A DNA stretch of 64,000 nucleotides. It comes from Aureococcus anophagefferens (lineage: Eukaryota; Sar; Pelagophyceae; Pelagomonadales; Pelagomonadaceae). This document shows positions 18,093 through 28,204 of the stretch, piece by piece. Numbering within the stretch: the first letter of the stretch is position 1; each line of letters starts with the position of its first letter. The translations under genes and the position numbers were made by a program. Below the pieces are notes generated by a model. It did not search any database, was not told where the DNA came from, and saw only the letters and a list, made by a program, of their open reading frames with translations. The stretch is taken from positions 461,256-525,255 of the forward strand of contig NW_008705576.1 of the NCBI RefSeq assembly GCF_000186865.1, read 5' to 3'.

Positions 18093-18428
18093 ATGAGCTC
18101 GCCGCTCTCGCCGGTCATGGCCCAGGTGCACAACCCGCAGGGCTCGCCCTCCCAGGGCTCCCTTCAGCGCCGCCTCACGAACGGGTCGGCCAGGGAGCGA
18201 ATCAGACGCATCAACTCCAAGGAGGCCAAGATCCACGTCCTCAACATGACCGCGCGGGACGACGCGGCGGCGGACTTTACGAAGTCCGCTTACGAGTCGC
18301 CGCTGCTCTCGAACCGCATCCTCGACCCGAAGCCCGCCCACGGCAACGCGTTCGCGCGAGAGGAGGCCCGCCGCGCCGAGAAGCCCGTGCAGGCCCCGGG
18401 CGCGGGCGACGCCTGCGCGCTCATGTGA
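18093..18428 (+). CDS. small protein ending in a CaaX prenylation box
   Basis: The frame encodes 111 aa, hydrophilic and basic (QGSLQRRLTNGSARERIRRI). The segment NSKEAKIHVLNMTARDDAAADFTK precedes a tail ending GDACALM. C-A-L-M fits a farnesylation CaaX motif (Cys, two aliphatic, Met). No family recognised. It could be a small membrane-tethered regulator. The codon bias is gene-like. The start is one of two in-frame Mets (18093 or 18117). Confidence 0.55.
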   Translation: MSSPLSPVMAQVHNPQGSPSQGSLQRRLTNGSARERIRRINSKEAKIHVLNMTARDDAAADFTKSAYESPLLSNRILDPKPAHGNAFAREEARRAEKPVQAPGAGDACALM

Positions 18429-18770
18429 CGCGACGACTCCCCGATGAACCCCACACCCTCGACTCGCTCTCGCATCGTCTGCTCGGCGGAGGCATTCCCG
18501 AACCCGTCGCCTCGCCGAGCCGTCGATCTCGAGAACGCGAGTGCGGCATATTTCCACTAAATATCCCCTCTGATCCTCCTCGGGCGCGAGCATGTTCGCG
18601 CGCGTCGCTGTGGGTGCCGCTTCTAAAAATTGGGCTCTTACGGAGTCCTCGGGACCCCCGAGAGGCGCTCCCGGCGTCGGGCGTCCTCGCGCGGGCCGGA
18701 TCTCACGCGGCGGCAGACTCGCCGGTCCCGCTCCCGGCGTCCGCGCGAGCGTTCCCACGCGGATCGGACC
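18429..18770. other. 342-bp convergent intergenic region
   Basis: Lies between the CaaX protein (plus) and the stop of the small membrane protein (minus). It presumably holds both 3' UTRs. Nothing else seen. Confidence 0.45.
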
Positions 18771-19073
18771 TCACGCGTTTTTCTCGCCGGAGAACCCGAA
18801 ACCTTCGAGCGCGCCATCGCCGGAGAGCCGCGACCCCCGGAGCCGCGCGCCCGAGCGCCTCGAACCGCGGAGCGCGGCGTCGGCGCCGAGCTCGTTGGTG
18901 TTTACGTAGTACGCGCCGTGGTCGATAACGATGATGACCGCCCACATGACCACCAGGAAGAAGATCATCCAGTAAAACACCTTGTTCGACATGCGCATTT
19001 GGCGCAGGTCGTCGTCCCTGATCGGGAGGCCCGGTGTCTCGTCGCTCAGGCCGAGCCGCCGTTTCGAGAGCAT
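18771..19073 (-). CDS. small single-pass membrane protein
   Basis: The frame encodes 100 aa from Met at 19073 (MLSKRRLGLSDETPGLPIRD); it stays open to 19148. One strong hydrophobic helix (VFYWMIFFLVVMWAVIIVID) follows a 35-residue cytosolic-type N-terminus. The C-terminal tail holds repeated R-G-S-R/L units (LRGSRRSGARLRGSRLSGDG). Unknown function. Confidence 0.5.
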   Translation of the reverse strand: MLSKRRLGLSDETPGLPIRDDDLRQMRMSNKVFYWMIFFLVVMWAVIIVIDHGAYYVNTNELGADAALRGSRRSGARLRGSRLSGDGALEGFGFSGEKNA

Positions 19074-19405
19074 TGTTTGCGACGCGTTCGTGCGAGATCG
19101 CGCGACGCGTCGACTCGGAAGGCCTCTGAACTGATCAAAAACTGCCACACTCCTGCCACAAGCAACCTCTCATCGCCCGCACTCGACGCGCCGCGCAGCG
19201 CTGCGCGGCTGCAACTCAAGGCCTTTTCCGTGCTCTCCAGACTCGTCTAGCAGCGCTGCGTCGGCGCCGTGCAACGCGCCACGCTTTCCAGCGCGCGCGG
19301 AGCCGCAGCAGCTCGCATCAGCTCGCAGCGGCTCGCAGCAGCCCGCCGCAGCTCGCCGCAGCTCGCACCAGCTCGAGAGACCGCGCCGCGCAAACCGCAG
19401 CACCC

Positions 19406-19843
19406 ATGGCCGAGATTTTGACCTCGGACAAGACCGACGGCGAGGAGGAGTACGAGGTCGAGACGGCCGTCAAGGCCTGGGTCGACGCGCGGGTCGACGC
19501 CGAGGTCGCGCGCGCCGAGGGCCTCGGCCAGCGGACGATCAAGCTCACGGTCAAGAACTGCGGGCTCGTCTTCCGCGACGGCGCCGTCGAGAACAGGGTC
19601 GAGGTCGACACGGGCTTCAACTTCGATACGGTGGAGCAGATCATGCTGTCGCCGCCCGTCGACGTGCCCTGCAAGCGGGGCTACGCGCTCCGCTTCGTCA
19701 TCCTGTCCAGCGGCAAGCCCATCGTGCTGCTGCTGCCCTACGTCTACGAGCTCGGCGTCGCGAAGCACACGCTCCAGCGCTGGGAGTTCGTCAACAAGGC
19801 GCTCGCGAGCTCGCACCACGTCGTCGACGCGGAGCTCACTTAA
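19406..19843 (+). CDS. uncharacterised small soluble protein
   Basis: The frame encodes 145 aa. Starts MAEILTSDKTDGEEEYEVE. It has a beta-rich look (RTIKLTVKNCGLVFRDGAVE, ALRFVILSSGKPIVLLLPYV) and ends in a helix. Upstream (19310-19370) are several short agctcgca-type repeats in the putative 5' UTR. Unknown family. Converges with the next gene (26-bp gap). Confidence 0.55.
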   Translation: MAEILTSDKTDGEEEYEVETAVKAWVDARVDAEVARAEGLGQRTIKLTVKNCGLVFRDGAVENRVEVDTGFNFDTVEQIMLSPPVDVPCKRGYALRFVILSSGKPIVLLLPYVYELGVAKHTLQRWEFVNKALASSHHVVDAELT

Positions 19844-19869
19844 ACACGCCTCGTTCATGAGAAACCGAC

Positions 19870-22800
19870 TTAGACGTCGACGTTGATCTGCTCGGGCGCG
19901 GCGCGCCGCGGGCACTTGCAGGCCCGGCGGCAGAGGCCGCAGGGCACGAGGGCGCGCCGCGGCGGCGCCGGCGCCGGGCCCTCGACGGCGAGCACGTTCG
20001 CGAGCTTGAGGCAGTCGAGGGCCACGGGCGCGTCGCGCGGGTGGCGCCGCTGGCGCGGCCGCAACAGGAAGCCCCGGTCGAGGCAGCAGCCCCCGAGCTC
20101 GGCGACGGCGAGGAGCTCGTCGACCATCGCGTGCGTGAGGGGCCGGGGCCCGAGCGTCGTCAGCGCGCGGCGCAATTCGTGGTCGTGGACGACCTTGGCC
20201 TCGTCGCCGTCGTCGCCGCCGGGCACCTGGTAGATGGTCCGCTCCGCCGCCTTGACCTCGGACTCGTCCGCGAGCGCGCTCAAAGCTTTCAGCGCCTCGA
20301 AGACGGGCCGCGCGTCGCGGAGCTCGTCGCGCCAGTCGACGCGCTTCGCGTCGCCGTCGCGCGGCGACGCGTCGGCGTCGGGCGCCGCGGCCTCCCTGGC
20401 CAGGAGGTGGGCGTAGGCGTCGGGCGTCGGGCGGTCGCGCGGCGGCTCGCCGCCGTCCGCGTCGGCCGCCGGCGGCGCCCACGGCGCCGTCCGCGTCGCG
20501 TCGACGCCGTCGTCGTCCCAGGGCGCCTCGTCGAGCATGGCCGCGCTCTTGCCGGCGTTGAGCTCGTCCTTGGCGCCCCGGTAGTGCGCCGGCGGCAGGC
20601 CCGACGCGCCGCGGCGCGTCGGCGGCAGGCCGGGCAGCGGCCGCGCCGCGCCGTCGTCGGGCGCGGGCGACTCGCGGCCCCGGCGCTGGCTGAACGTCAA
20701 CGGGTGACGGTCCTCGTGGTCCTTCGTGTCGCGGAGCGGCGCGTTGAGCAGCTTGCGGCAGAGCGCGCGCGCGCGCGGGAGCGCCGCGGCGTCCGGCGCC
20801 TCGCAGAGCGAGTGGAGCCGCTCCAGATCCCGGCGCCAGACCGTCGTCGCCGGCAGGTCGAAGTCCGCGGGCGCGTAGCTATAGAGCGGCGGCAGGCGGT
20901 CCCGGTTCACGCGGACGTAGAACTCGCCGTGCGCGTCGACGCCGTCCGGGATCTCGCACTCGAGGTCGACGCCGGAGACGCGGATCGCGACGCGCATGCC
21001 CGCGGACCAGCCTGTGCCGAATTCAAATCTGCAACTCGACTTCAATGTGAGCGTACGCGACCGTTTCGACGCAACCTCTTCGGCCGTGCTTCGAGAACTC
21101 GACGAGAGCGATCGATTCGTCCAAAAATCAGCCGAATCGACGTCGATTTGACCGAGCGAGAGAATTCTGAAGTTTGGTCAGGACCACCCAAACCAGCGGT
21201 TGAATTCGGCACAGGGACCAGCCGCGCCTCATGACGACGCGGTGGCGCACGACGGCCTCGGACCCCGGCGCGGGCGGCTTCTTCTTCTCGGGCCGCTGCG
21301 AGCCCCGCGCGCGCGAGTGCTGCCGCGCAAAGCCGCCGCCCTGGGGCACGAGCTCGACCGTGCGCTGCGCGGGCGGCAGCGACGCGGGCCGGCCCAGCGG
21401 CGCCATGGACGGCGCCTTCTCCTCCGACGAGTCCGCGGCCGGCGGCGCGCCCGAAGACGGCGGCCGGTACCGCGCCCAGCCCGCGCCGGGCACCTCGGGC
21501 CACTCGTAGGCCGCCGGGTCCTCGGGGGCCGGCGGCGCGCCGCTCGGCGCCTCGAGCGCCGACCGGTCCTCGGCCGACGGGCCCGCCGTCGGCGACGCGC
21601 GGCCCGTGACGAAGCCGGCGAGCGACGCGGCGACGGACGACGGCGCGAGGGACGCGGCGACGTCGTCGGCGAGCGACGGCTTCGGCGGCGCCTCCTCGGC
21701 CGCCGCGGGCGGGTCCTCGACGCCCGCGACGTTCGCGTCCAAAAACCGCAGCAGCGAGCTCCGCTCCGGCGGCTCCGGCGGCGACAGGGCCTCGGCCTTC
21801 TGTTTGAGCGCCGACGTGCGCCGGCGGATCGTCGCCAGCGCGTCGTCGGACGCCGCGCGCGCGTTGACGGCGCGCGAGAAGACGCGCCACGCGTCCTGGA
21901 CGACGTTCGCGGCCGCGTGCAGGCTCCCGAAGTGCGTGTTGTAGAGCACCTCGTTGCCGAGGAGCACGGGCACGCTCGGCCGGTCGTGGGCGCGGCAGTC
22001 CCTCGCGCGCTGCAGCGCGCCGGTCAGCGTCGCGTACTGCCGCGGGTTCCACGGCGTCGGCTGCGACCCCCCAAAGTACTCGAGCAGGAGCTGCTCCGAG
22101 TACTCGTGGCCCGGGAACAGGAGGCACTTGCCGCCGCAGCGGTGCCAGATGCGCCGGAAGTTCGCCGCGACGTCCCGGGCGTCGCCCTCGAAGGGCGCGC
22201 CGCAGCCGCCGCAGAAGAGCGTGTCGCCCGTGAAGAGGCCCTCGACGGTGCGCCGGTCCTCGCCCAATAACCCGAACATGACGTGGCCCTTCGTGTGGCA
22301 GGGCGACGGGATGACCTCGATATCTAGCGCCCGCCCCACGCGGAACCGCTGGCCCGGCTTGGCGAAGTGGCTGCAGCGGTCGACGAACTCGTGCTCGCCG
22401 CCGACGACGGCGATCGTGCCCGGCGCGGCCCATAAAATCTCCGGGTTCCGCGGCGTCGCGTCGGCCTCCAGGAGCGCCCGCGCGTCCCGCGTCGTCTCCC
22501 GCTCGGCCCGGAGCACGTCGCGCACGCCCGCCTGGTGGTCCCAGTGGTGGTGCGTGACCAACAAACCCGTGAGCACGACCGGCGGCGGGCCGCCCGGCTC
22601 GGACCGCGGCGACCCGTCGTAGTTCGACGCGTAGTGCTGCTCCCGGAGCTCCGTCAGCGCACCCAGCACGGCGCCCGCGTCGCCGGGGTCGACGACGACG
22701 CAGCGCAGGGGCCCCGACGGCCGCAGCTCCACGACGACGTACGCGTAGTTGTCGAGCAAGCCCGCGACGACGTGGACGCAGCTCCGGGGCGCCTCGTCGG

Positions 22801-23125
22801 CCGGCGGCGCTTTCCAGCGCGGGCTCCGCGCCTGCGACGCCCGCAGCTCGACGCGGATCGGCGCCGCGTGGCGCCGCCCGCCGAGGTAGTAGCGCCGCAC
22901 GAAGAGCATGAACCACACGTGCGCGCGCCCGAACCGCGTGGGATAGATGTGGCGGACGACGGCGAGGAACCCGCGCCGCAGCAGCGGCGACGCGACGAGC
23001 ATGAGGAGCCCGAAGCAGAGCTGGGCGACGCCCAGCGTCGACCCCATGACCAGCAGCGCCGCCAGCGCCACCCAGGCCGCCGGCAGGGCCAGCCAGGCCG
23101 TGCAGCAGTCGCGGAGCCGACCCAT
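19870..23125 (-). CDS. large metallo-beta-lactamase-fold (glyoxalase II-like) protein, interrupted by an introner
   Basis: Exons 23125-21223 and 21011-19870 give 1,014 aa. Two or three N-terminal hydrophobic helices (LALPAAWVALAALLVMG) anchor it. The hydrolase domain has THHHWDH (about 191-197), then PSPCHTKGH, FTGDTLFCGGCG and LFPGHEYS, the metal-ligand order of hydroxyacylglutathione-hydrolase-like proteins. The long C-terminal half is disordered/Pro-rich, includes a beta-rich patch (RVAIRVSGVDLECEIPDGVD) and ends with a Cys cluster (CGLCRRACKCPRR) that may bind zinc. The intron is a perfect-TIR introner; splicing GC(21222)-AG(21012) is phase 1 and joins RRG-WSAGMRV. Likely a membrane-bound thioester or related hydrolase; substrate unknown. 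Confidence 0.8.
21012..21214 (-). mobile_element. introner element H (family 2), sense to host gene, perfect TIRs
   Basis: 203-bp element with exact 8-bp duplication (gctggtcc in gene sense) at 21004-21011 and 21215-21222. Termini ctgtgccgaattcaa are perfectly inverted. The intron is 211 bp, donor GC from the target, acceptor CAG from the terminus. Because both ends read CTGTGCC inward, the element offers an AG at either end. Confidence 0.95.
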
Positions 23126-23576
23126 GGCGGGGCGGCGCGCCAGGCGACGGTAGCGGCCCCCGCTGCCCTCGATGAGCGGCGACTTGAGTGCGGGCTCCAG
23201 CTCAAGGCGGCGCGGGACGAGCGATGCGGTCGGCTAGAGCCGGGTGATCATAATTTACCACAGAGAGGAGGAAGATTGTGCCCTGCAAACCTCCTGCACC
23301 ATCGGCAAGTTGCAGCGCCGATCATGATGAATCCCGTGGCGTCTTTTAACGCGGAGGTTTGAGGTTGAAGTCCAAGTTGAAGCGGCCTTTAACATATCCC
23401 GCCGGCGGGATATGTTACGGCCTCGCGCGGGGCGCGCGAGTGGCGCGCCGAGCTCGCGCGGCGGTGGTGAGCGGCGGGCGTGTTTTTTCGCGGACGGGCG
23501 CCGCGCTCGGGGCCGGCGGCGGCGACGGGGCCGCGGGCAGGGGGCCCCGGAAGAGAGAAGCAGGGGGGGCGCGGCG
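23126..23576. other. 451-bp intergenic region with a long palindrome
   Basis: Between the start of the MBL protein and the stop of the phosphopantetheinyl transferase, both on the minus strand. Contains the 28-bp palindrome at 23390-23417. No coding or RNA gene seen. Confidence 0.5.
23390..23417. repeat. 28-bp perfect palindrome
   Basis: Left arm taacatatcccgcc and right arm ggcgggatatgtta are exact reverse complements with no spacer. It could be a hairpin, a dimeric factor site, or part of a 3' end for the gene at 23577. Confidence 0.85.
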
Positions 23577-24974
23577 CTACTTCTTGAGCGTCGCGAGGTA
23601 GTCCGTGAGGCGGTCCGGGGGCACGAGGTCGCGCACCGTGAGGACCACGAACTCGGGCTTCGGCGCGTCCAGGTGCGCCTTGTCGACGCGCTGGTGGCCG
23701 ATGGTGGCCTTGAACTCGCCCTGGGCGTCGATGATGTCCTCCGGCGGGCCCCGGGCGACGGTGACGATGTGGCCGTTGTCGAGCTCCTCGCCCGCGAAGC
23801 GCCAGTTGTCGAGCCGCTTGCCGTCGACGGCGACGGTCGCGTCGAAGGCGAGCTTCGGCCCCGGCCGCAGGTGGATGTCGAACTCCGCGCGGCCGAGGCC
23901 GAAGGCGAGGCCGTCGCCGCGCGCCTTCGTGAAGGCCTCCTTGCAGGACCAGAAGTAGCGGAACCGCTCGGCCATCGCCGCGGGCTCCGGCGTCCGGCGC
24001 ACGTAGGCCCACTCCTTCTTCGACAGGATGTCGCGCATGGTCCCGAAGAACTTCTCGACGTCCTGCTCCGGCGCGCCGGAGCGGCGGAACTGGTCCGGCG
24101 CGGCGACGTCGACGCCGCAGACGCAGAACGGCTCGGACGCGATGACGACGTACTGGCCCTCGTGGGACACGTTGAAGTTGAAATTCGGCTTCGCCTCGGC
24201 GACATCCAGCGAGCTCAGGGACCGGGACCGCTGGGAGAGGTAGGGCTTGCGGCCCTTGGTCCGCGCGACGGTCACGTCCGCCTGCTTCAGTCCCAGCGCG
24301 AGCGCGGAGCAGCGCCGCGAGAGCAGCCGGCTCATGAGCGCGCGCACGCGGTCCTCCCAGCGCAGGTACTGGGTCACGCCCTTGCGCTCGCTCTCCTCGC
24401 CGATGAGCGCCAGGAGGAACTGGAACTCCGCGGACTTGTCCTGCTTCTTCGGATGCCACGCGGAGCTGTCGACGGCCCAGCGCGCCATGCCCGTCTCGAC
24501 GACGGCGGCCTCCCAGGCCGCGGACGTGACCTGGCGCAGGCATTTTTTCGACGCCCAGCCGGCCACGGGCTTCACGAGGCGCACGCGCTCCGAGCCCGCG
24601 GCCGAGAGCGCCTCCTCCGCGCCGGAGCACCGCGTCCCCACGGCGAGCGTCGTCACCTGCGCGCGGATGCGGCGTCGTCGCGGGGGTCCCGCGGGGCGGG
24701 TCCGCGGGGCGGCGCGCGCGGCGCGGTCCCGGGACGGGAACGCGTCGCGCGCGTTCCCCGGACGCGGCGGCCGCGCCTCGACGGTCGTGAGCTCGACGCC
24801 CTCGCGCACGAGCATGCCCTTGCGCGCGGTCACCTCGTAGGTCTTGGGCTCCATGCCGTCGACGACGGACGTCGGGCTGTGCGGCGACGGATCCAGGCGG
24901 CCGTAGATGGAGTGCGCCGCGGCGTTCTGGAGGTTCAGGGGCAGCTCCTCCCGCGCGGCCGCCATCTCCGCCAT
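23577..24974 (-). CDS. 4'-phosphopantetheinyl transferase (AASDHPPT/Sfp-like)
   Basis: The start is taken as Met at 24974 (MAEMAAAREELPLNL). KPNFNFNVSHEGQYVVIAS, GVDVAAPDQFRR and FWSCKEAFTKARGDGLAFGL are the three conserved PPTase motifs, with the acidic Mg2+ ligands (D of GVDV, E of CKEAF). It transfers phosphopantetheine from CoA to acyl-carrier domains, activating fatty-acid or polyketide synthases. An Arg/Pro-rich stretch unlike the family (24657-24782) is bounded by GT and AG, and its removal joins ELTT to VTTLAVGTRC. I infer a 126-bp phase-0 intron, giving 423 aa. It diverges from ThiD. Confidence 0.85.
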   Translation of the reverse strand: MAEMAAAREELPLNLQNAAAHSIYGRLDPSPHSPTSVVDGMEPKTYEVTARKGMLVREGVELTTVEARPPRPGNARDAFPSRDRAARAAPRTRPAGPPRRRRIRAQVTTLAVGTRCSGAEEALSAAGSERVRLVKPVAGWASKKCLRQVTSAAWEAAVVETGMARWAVDSSAWHPKKQDKSAEFQFLLALIGEESERKGVTQYLRWEDRVRALMSRLLSRRCSALALGLKQADVTVARTKGRKPYLSQRSRSLSSLDVAEAKPNFNFNVSHEGQYVVIASEPFCVCGVDVAAPDQFRRSGAPEQDVEKFFGTMRDILSKKEWAYVRRTPEPAAMAERFRYFWSCKEAFTKARGDGLAFGLGRAEFDIHLRPGPKLAFDATVAVDGKRLDNWRFAGEELDNGHIVTVARGPPEDIIDAQGEFKATIGHQRVDKAHLDAPKPEFVVLTVRDLVPPDRLTDYLATLKK

Positions 24975-25283
24975 GGCCCCCAACCCTCGAGTACCGGCTC
25001 GACGCGCCCCACGCGCCGAGGGCAGCCCACCGGTGCCAGAAACGCCCGGACCTTCTGTGGCGGCGGCGCGGCGACGTAACACGATGGATTGTAGACTGCC
25101 AAGGGGATCTTGAAGATCCCCTTGAGACTGCACTCGACAGATGGAGCATTGAGTACACTAGTTCACCATTGGCCACGCTGAAAAACCACTTCTCCCACCT
25201 CGCGTGTAGACGGCTCGCCGTGCGCGCGCGTTGCAACGCGACGCCCTCTCCAAAGCAGCGACGCTTCCGTCGCCGCTCCAATT
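24975..25283. promoter_or_regulatory. 309-bp divergent promoter region with hairpin
   Basis: Between the phosphopantetheinyl transferase (minus) and ThiD (plus). It contains a 23-bp near-palindrome at 25101-25123. No TPP-riboswitch-like core is evident upstream of ThiD by eye. Confidence 0.4.
25101..25123. repeat. inverted repeat, 11-bp arms, 1-nt centre
   Basis: Arms aaggggatctt (25101-25111) and aagatcccctt (25113-25123) are exact reverse complements around a single g. It shares the ggatct core with the hairpin at 2948-2973, and both sit between divergent genes. Confidence 0.85.
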
Positions 25284-26168
25284 ATGCCTCCGAAGGTGCT
25301 GCTCATCTCGGGCTCGGACAGCGGCGGCGGCGCGGGCCTGCAGGCGGACGTCAAGGCCTGCGCGGCCCTGGGCTGCTACAGCGCCAACGCCGTCTCCGCG
25401 CTGACGGCGCAGAACACGGTCGGCGTCCACGGCGTCTTCGGCGTGCCGCCGGCCTTCGTCCTGGCGCAGATGGACGCCGTGCTCGACGACATCGCGCCCG
25501 ACGCGGCGAAGACGGGCATGCTCGCGACCGTCGACGTCATCGAGGCCGTCGCCGGGCGCCTCGCCGCGGCCGTGGCGGCGGGCGGCCTGGCGAAGGGCGT
25601 CGTCGTGGACCCGGTCATGGCCGCGGCGTCGGGCGACGCCTTGGTCGAGCCCGACGCCGTCGCGGCGATTCGCGACGCGCTGCTGCCCGTCGCGACCGTC
25701 GCGACGCCGAACCGCTTCGAGGCGGGCATGCTCCTGGGCGAGGCGCCGCCGGCGTCCCTCGCCGCGGCGCGGGACGCGGCCGCGCGGCTGCGGACCGCGC
25801 GCGGCGCGCGCTGCGTGGTCCTCAAGGGCGCGCCGCTCGGCGCCGGCGAGGCGCTGGCGGGCGACGCCGCCTGGGTCGGCCCGCCGCGCGCGCCGGGCGC
25901 CGCCGTGCTCGTCGACGTGGTCTGCGGGGACTGGGGCACGCGCGAGCTCGCGTGCAATCGCGTGGACACGCGGAACACGCACGGCACGGGCTGCACCTAC
26001 GCGTCGGCCATCGCCGCCCGGCTCGCGGCGGGGCTCGACACGCTCGACGCCATCGCGGCGGCGAAGGCGTACCTCGACGCCGCGCTCCGCGCGTCCGCGG
26101 ACCTCCGCGTCGGCACCGGCACGTACGGCCCCATCAACCACGCGTTCGAGACGGCGAATTGGGCGTAA
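25284..26168 (+). CDS. thiD: hydroxymethylpyrimidine/phosphomethylpyrimidine kinase
   Basis: The frame encodes 294 aa, the usual bacterial/plant domain length. GSDSGGGAGLQADVK at the N-terminus and THGTGCTYASAIAA near the C-terminus (anion hole and catalytic Cys region) are the ThiD signatures. AQNTVGVHGVF and VVDPVMAAASGD also match. It phosphorylates HMP and HMP-P in thiamine pyrimidine synthesis. No transit peptide is obvious. No fused TenA or ThiE domain. Confidence 0.92.
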   Translation: MPPKVLLISGSDSGGGAGLQADVKACAALGCYSANAVSALTAQNTVGVHGVFGVPPAFVLAQMDAVLDDIAPDAAKTGMLATVDVIEAVAGRLAAAVAAGGLAKGVVVDPVMAAASGDALVEPDAVAAIRDALLPVATVATPNRFEAGMLLGEAPPASLAAARDAAARLRTARGARCVVLKGAPLGAGEALAGDAAWVGPPRAPGAAVLVDVVCGDWGTRELACNRVDTRNTHGTGCTYASAIAARLAAGLDTLDAIAAAKAYLDAALRASADLRVGTGTYGPINHAFETANWA

Positions 26169-26561
26169 TGTGGTTAGTTTTGGTTTGCTTTGTGGGCGAA
26201 CGCGGTTCCTCGCGCTGGCTCTGGAGAAAGACCACGCACGCAGCTCGGCATCCCAGGCGCCATCTCGGCGCTCGTGTCGCCACTTGTGTCGCGTGAGTAT
26301 TCAAATGAACTCGAGAAACCGCCGCTCGACTGCAGTTTCCTTGCACAGCGCTGCGTGTGGGGCCTAGCGGCTGAGCTATGAGGCGCATACTGGTAGTGGT
26401 CGGCCGGGGTCGGCGTCTTGACGTCGCCCAAAAACGGCCGTGGAAGATCGGCCAGCTCACGCGTTACCCCGGCCAGCTCTGAGGCGGTCACAACTTCCGC
26501 CGCCGCTCGTTGAAACCAAACTGATCGAGCTCGTTCCCGCCGACCGTTCGTCCAGTCTACC
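26169..26561. other. 393-bp intergenic region
   Basis: Between ThiD and the RNR small subunit, both plus. It should contain the RNR promoter. Nothing recognisable. Confidence 0.45.
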
Positions 26562-28096
26562 ATGGCCGCCCTCGCCGACTCCACGCTCCACAACGTGACG
26601 AAGGACGTCGCCGCGTGCAAGCTGTCGCCGCAGCGCTCGGTACGTNNNNNNNNNNNNNNNNNNNNNNNNNNNNNNNNNNNNNNNNNNNNNNNNNNNNNNN
26701 NNNNNNNNNNNNNNNNNNNNNNNNNNNNNNNNNNNNNNNNNNNNNNNNNNNNNNNNNNNNNNNNNNNNNNNNNNNNNNNNNNNNNNNNNNNNNNNCGCGC
26801 GCGCCGCGTCCGCCGAATTCAAAGCGGCGCACACGCCGGCATGCGCCGCGGCGAGCGCCGCGCGGGCCACGGCGGGGCCCGGGCGCGCGGCGCACGCCGC
26901 GCGCACGCCGCGCGCGCCACGAGCGCCGCGCCCCGCGCCTCCGCCCCCGGGCCGCGCGCCGCGCGCGGCGTCGGGTCGCCTCGCTGACCTCGGCGCGCGT
27001 TCTTTCGCCGGTATTTCCGCGCGCGCGCGCGATCTCGAAAAAAACGACACCCGTCTCGGCCCCGACCCCACTCCCACCCTACAAACACACACATCACTCA
27101 ACGCTCACCCGTGCGCCCGCCCAGGTCGCCGAGCCGCTCCTCACCGAGGACCCGCACCGCTTCGTGCTCTTCCCCATCGAGCACGACGACGTCTGGCAGA
27201 TGTACAAGAAGGCGGAGGCGTCGTTCTGGACGGCGGAGGAGATCGACCTCTGCCACGACATCAAGGACTGGGACCAGAAGCTCAACGACAAGGAGCGCCA
27301 CTTCATCAAGCACGTGCTCGCGTTCTTCGCGGCGTCCGACGGCATCGTCAACGAGAACCTGGCCCAGAACTTCGCGACGGAGGTGCAGTGGGCCGAGGCG
27401 CGCTGCTTCTACGGCTTCCAGATCGCCATCGAGAACATCCACTCCGAGGTCTACAGCCTGCTCATCGACACGTACATCCGCGACGCCAAGGAAAAGCACG
27501 AGTGCCTCACGGCCATCGACACCATGCCCTGCGTGACCAAAAAGGCCCAGTGGGCGCTGCGCTGGTGCGACCCGGACCGCGCGTCCTTCGCGGAGCGCAT
27601 CATCGCCTTCGCGGCCGTCGAGGGCATCTTCTTCTCCGGCTCGTTCTGCGCGGTCTTCTGGCTCAAGAAGCGGGGCCTCATGCCCGGCCTCTCCTTCTCC
27701 AACGAGCTCATCTCCCGCGACGAGGGCATGCACTGCGACTTCGCGTGCCTCCTCTACTCGAAGCTCCGGAACAAGCTCCCCGTCGAGACGATCAACGCGC
27801 TCATCGGCGACGCGGTGACCATCGAGAAGGAGTTCGTCGTCTCCGCGCTGCCCGTGGAGCTCATCGGCATGAACTCGCGGACCATGTGCCAGTACATCGA
27901 GTTCTGCGCGGACCGGCTCCTCCTCGCGCTCGGCTGCCCGAAGCTCTACGAAGCGACGAACCCCTTCGACTGGATGGAGCTCATCTCGCTCCAGGGCAAG
28001 ACGAACTTCTTCGAGAAGCGCGTCGGCGAGTACGCCAAGTCCGGCGTCGGCGTCACCAAGGAGGAGGCCGCGTTCTCCACGGACGTCGACTTCTAG
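26562..28096 (+). CDS. ribonucleotide reductase small subunit R2 (class Ia)
   Basis: Exons 26562-26639 and 27125-28096 give 349 aa. The first exon (26 codons, ...CKLSPQRS) ends at a strong donor gtacgt (26640) just before the assembly gap. The second begins after cgcccgcccag with [18 protein letters not shown]. Iron and radical residues are present: D67 (AEEIDL), E129 and H132 with radical Tyr136 in ENIHSEVY, plus the later [14 protein letters not shown] helix. The C-terminal tail FSTDVDF is the R1-docking peptide. It makes dNTPs with R1 in the cytosol. Phase-0 splicing. Confidence 0.95.
26646..26795. other. assembly gap (150 N) inside an intron
   Basis: 150 unknown bases start 6 bp inside the RNR intron (26640-27124). 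The intron's true length and any element inside it are unknown. Sequence to its right (26796-27124) is strongly GC-rich and has no recognisable repeat. Confidence 0.98.
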
Positions 28097-28204
28097 GCCG
28101 CCGCCCGCCCGGACGCCCGCAAGACCCAAGCTCGCCTCGCCCCCAGCCCCCCGAAAAAAGAAAAAAAAGCCCCGGCCTCGGGTACGTAAGAGAACCTGCC
28201 ACCG

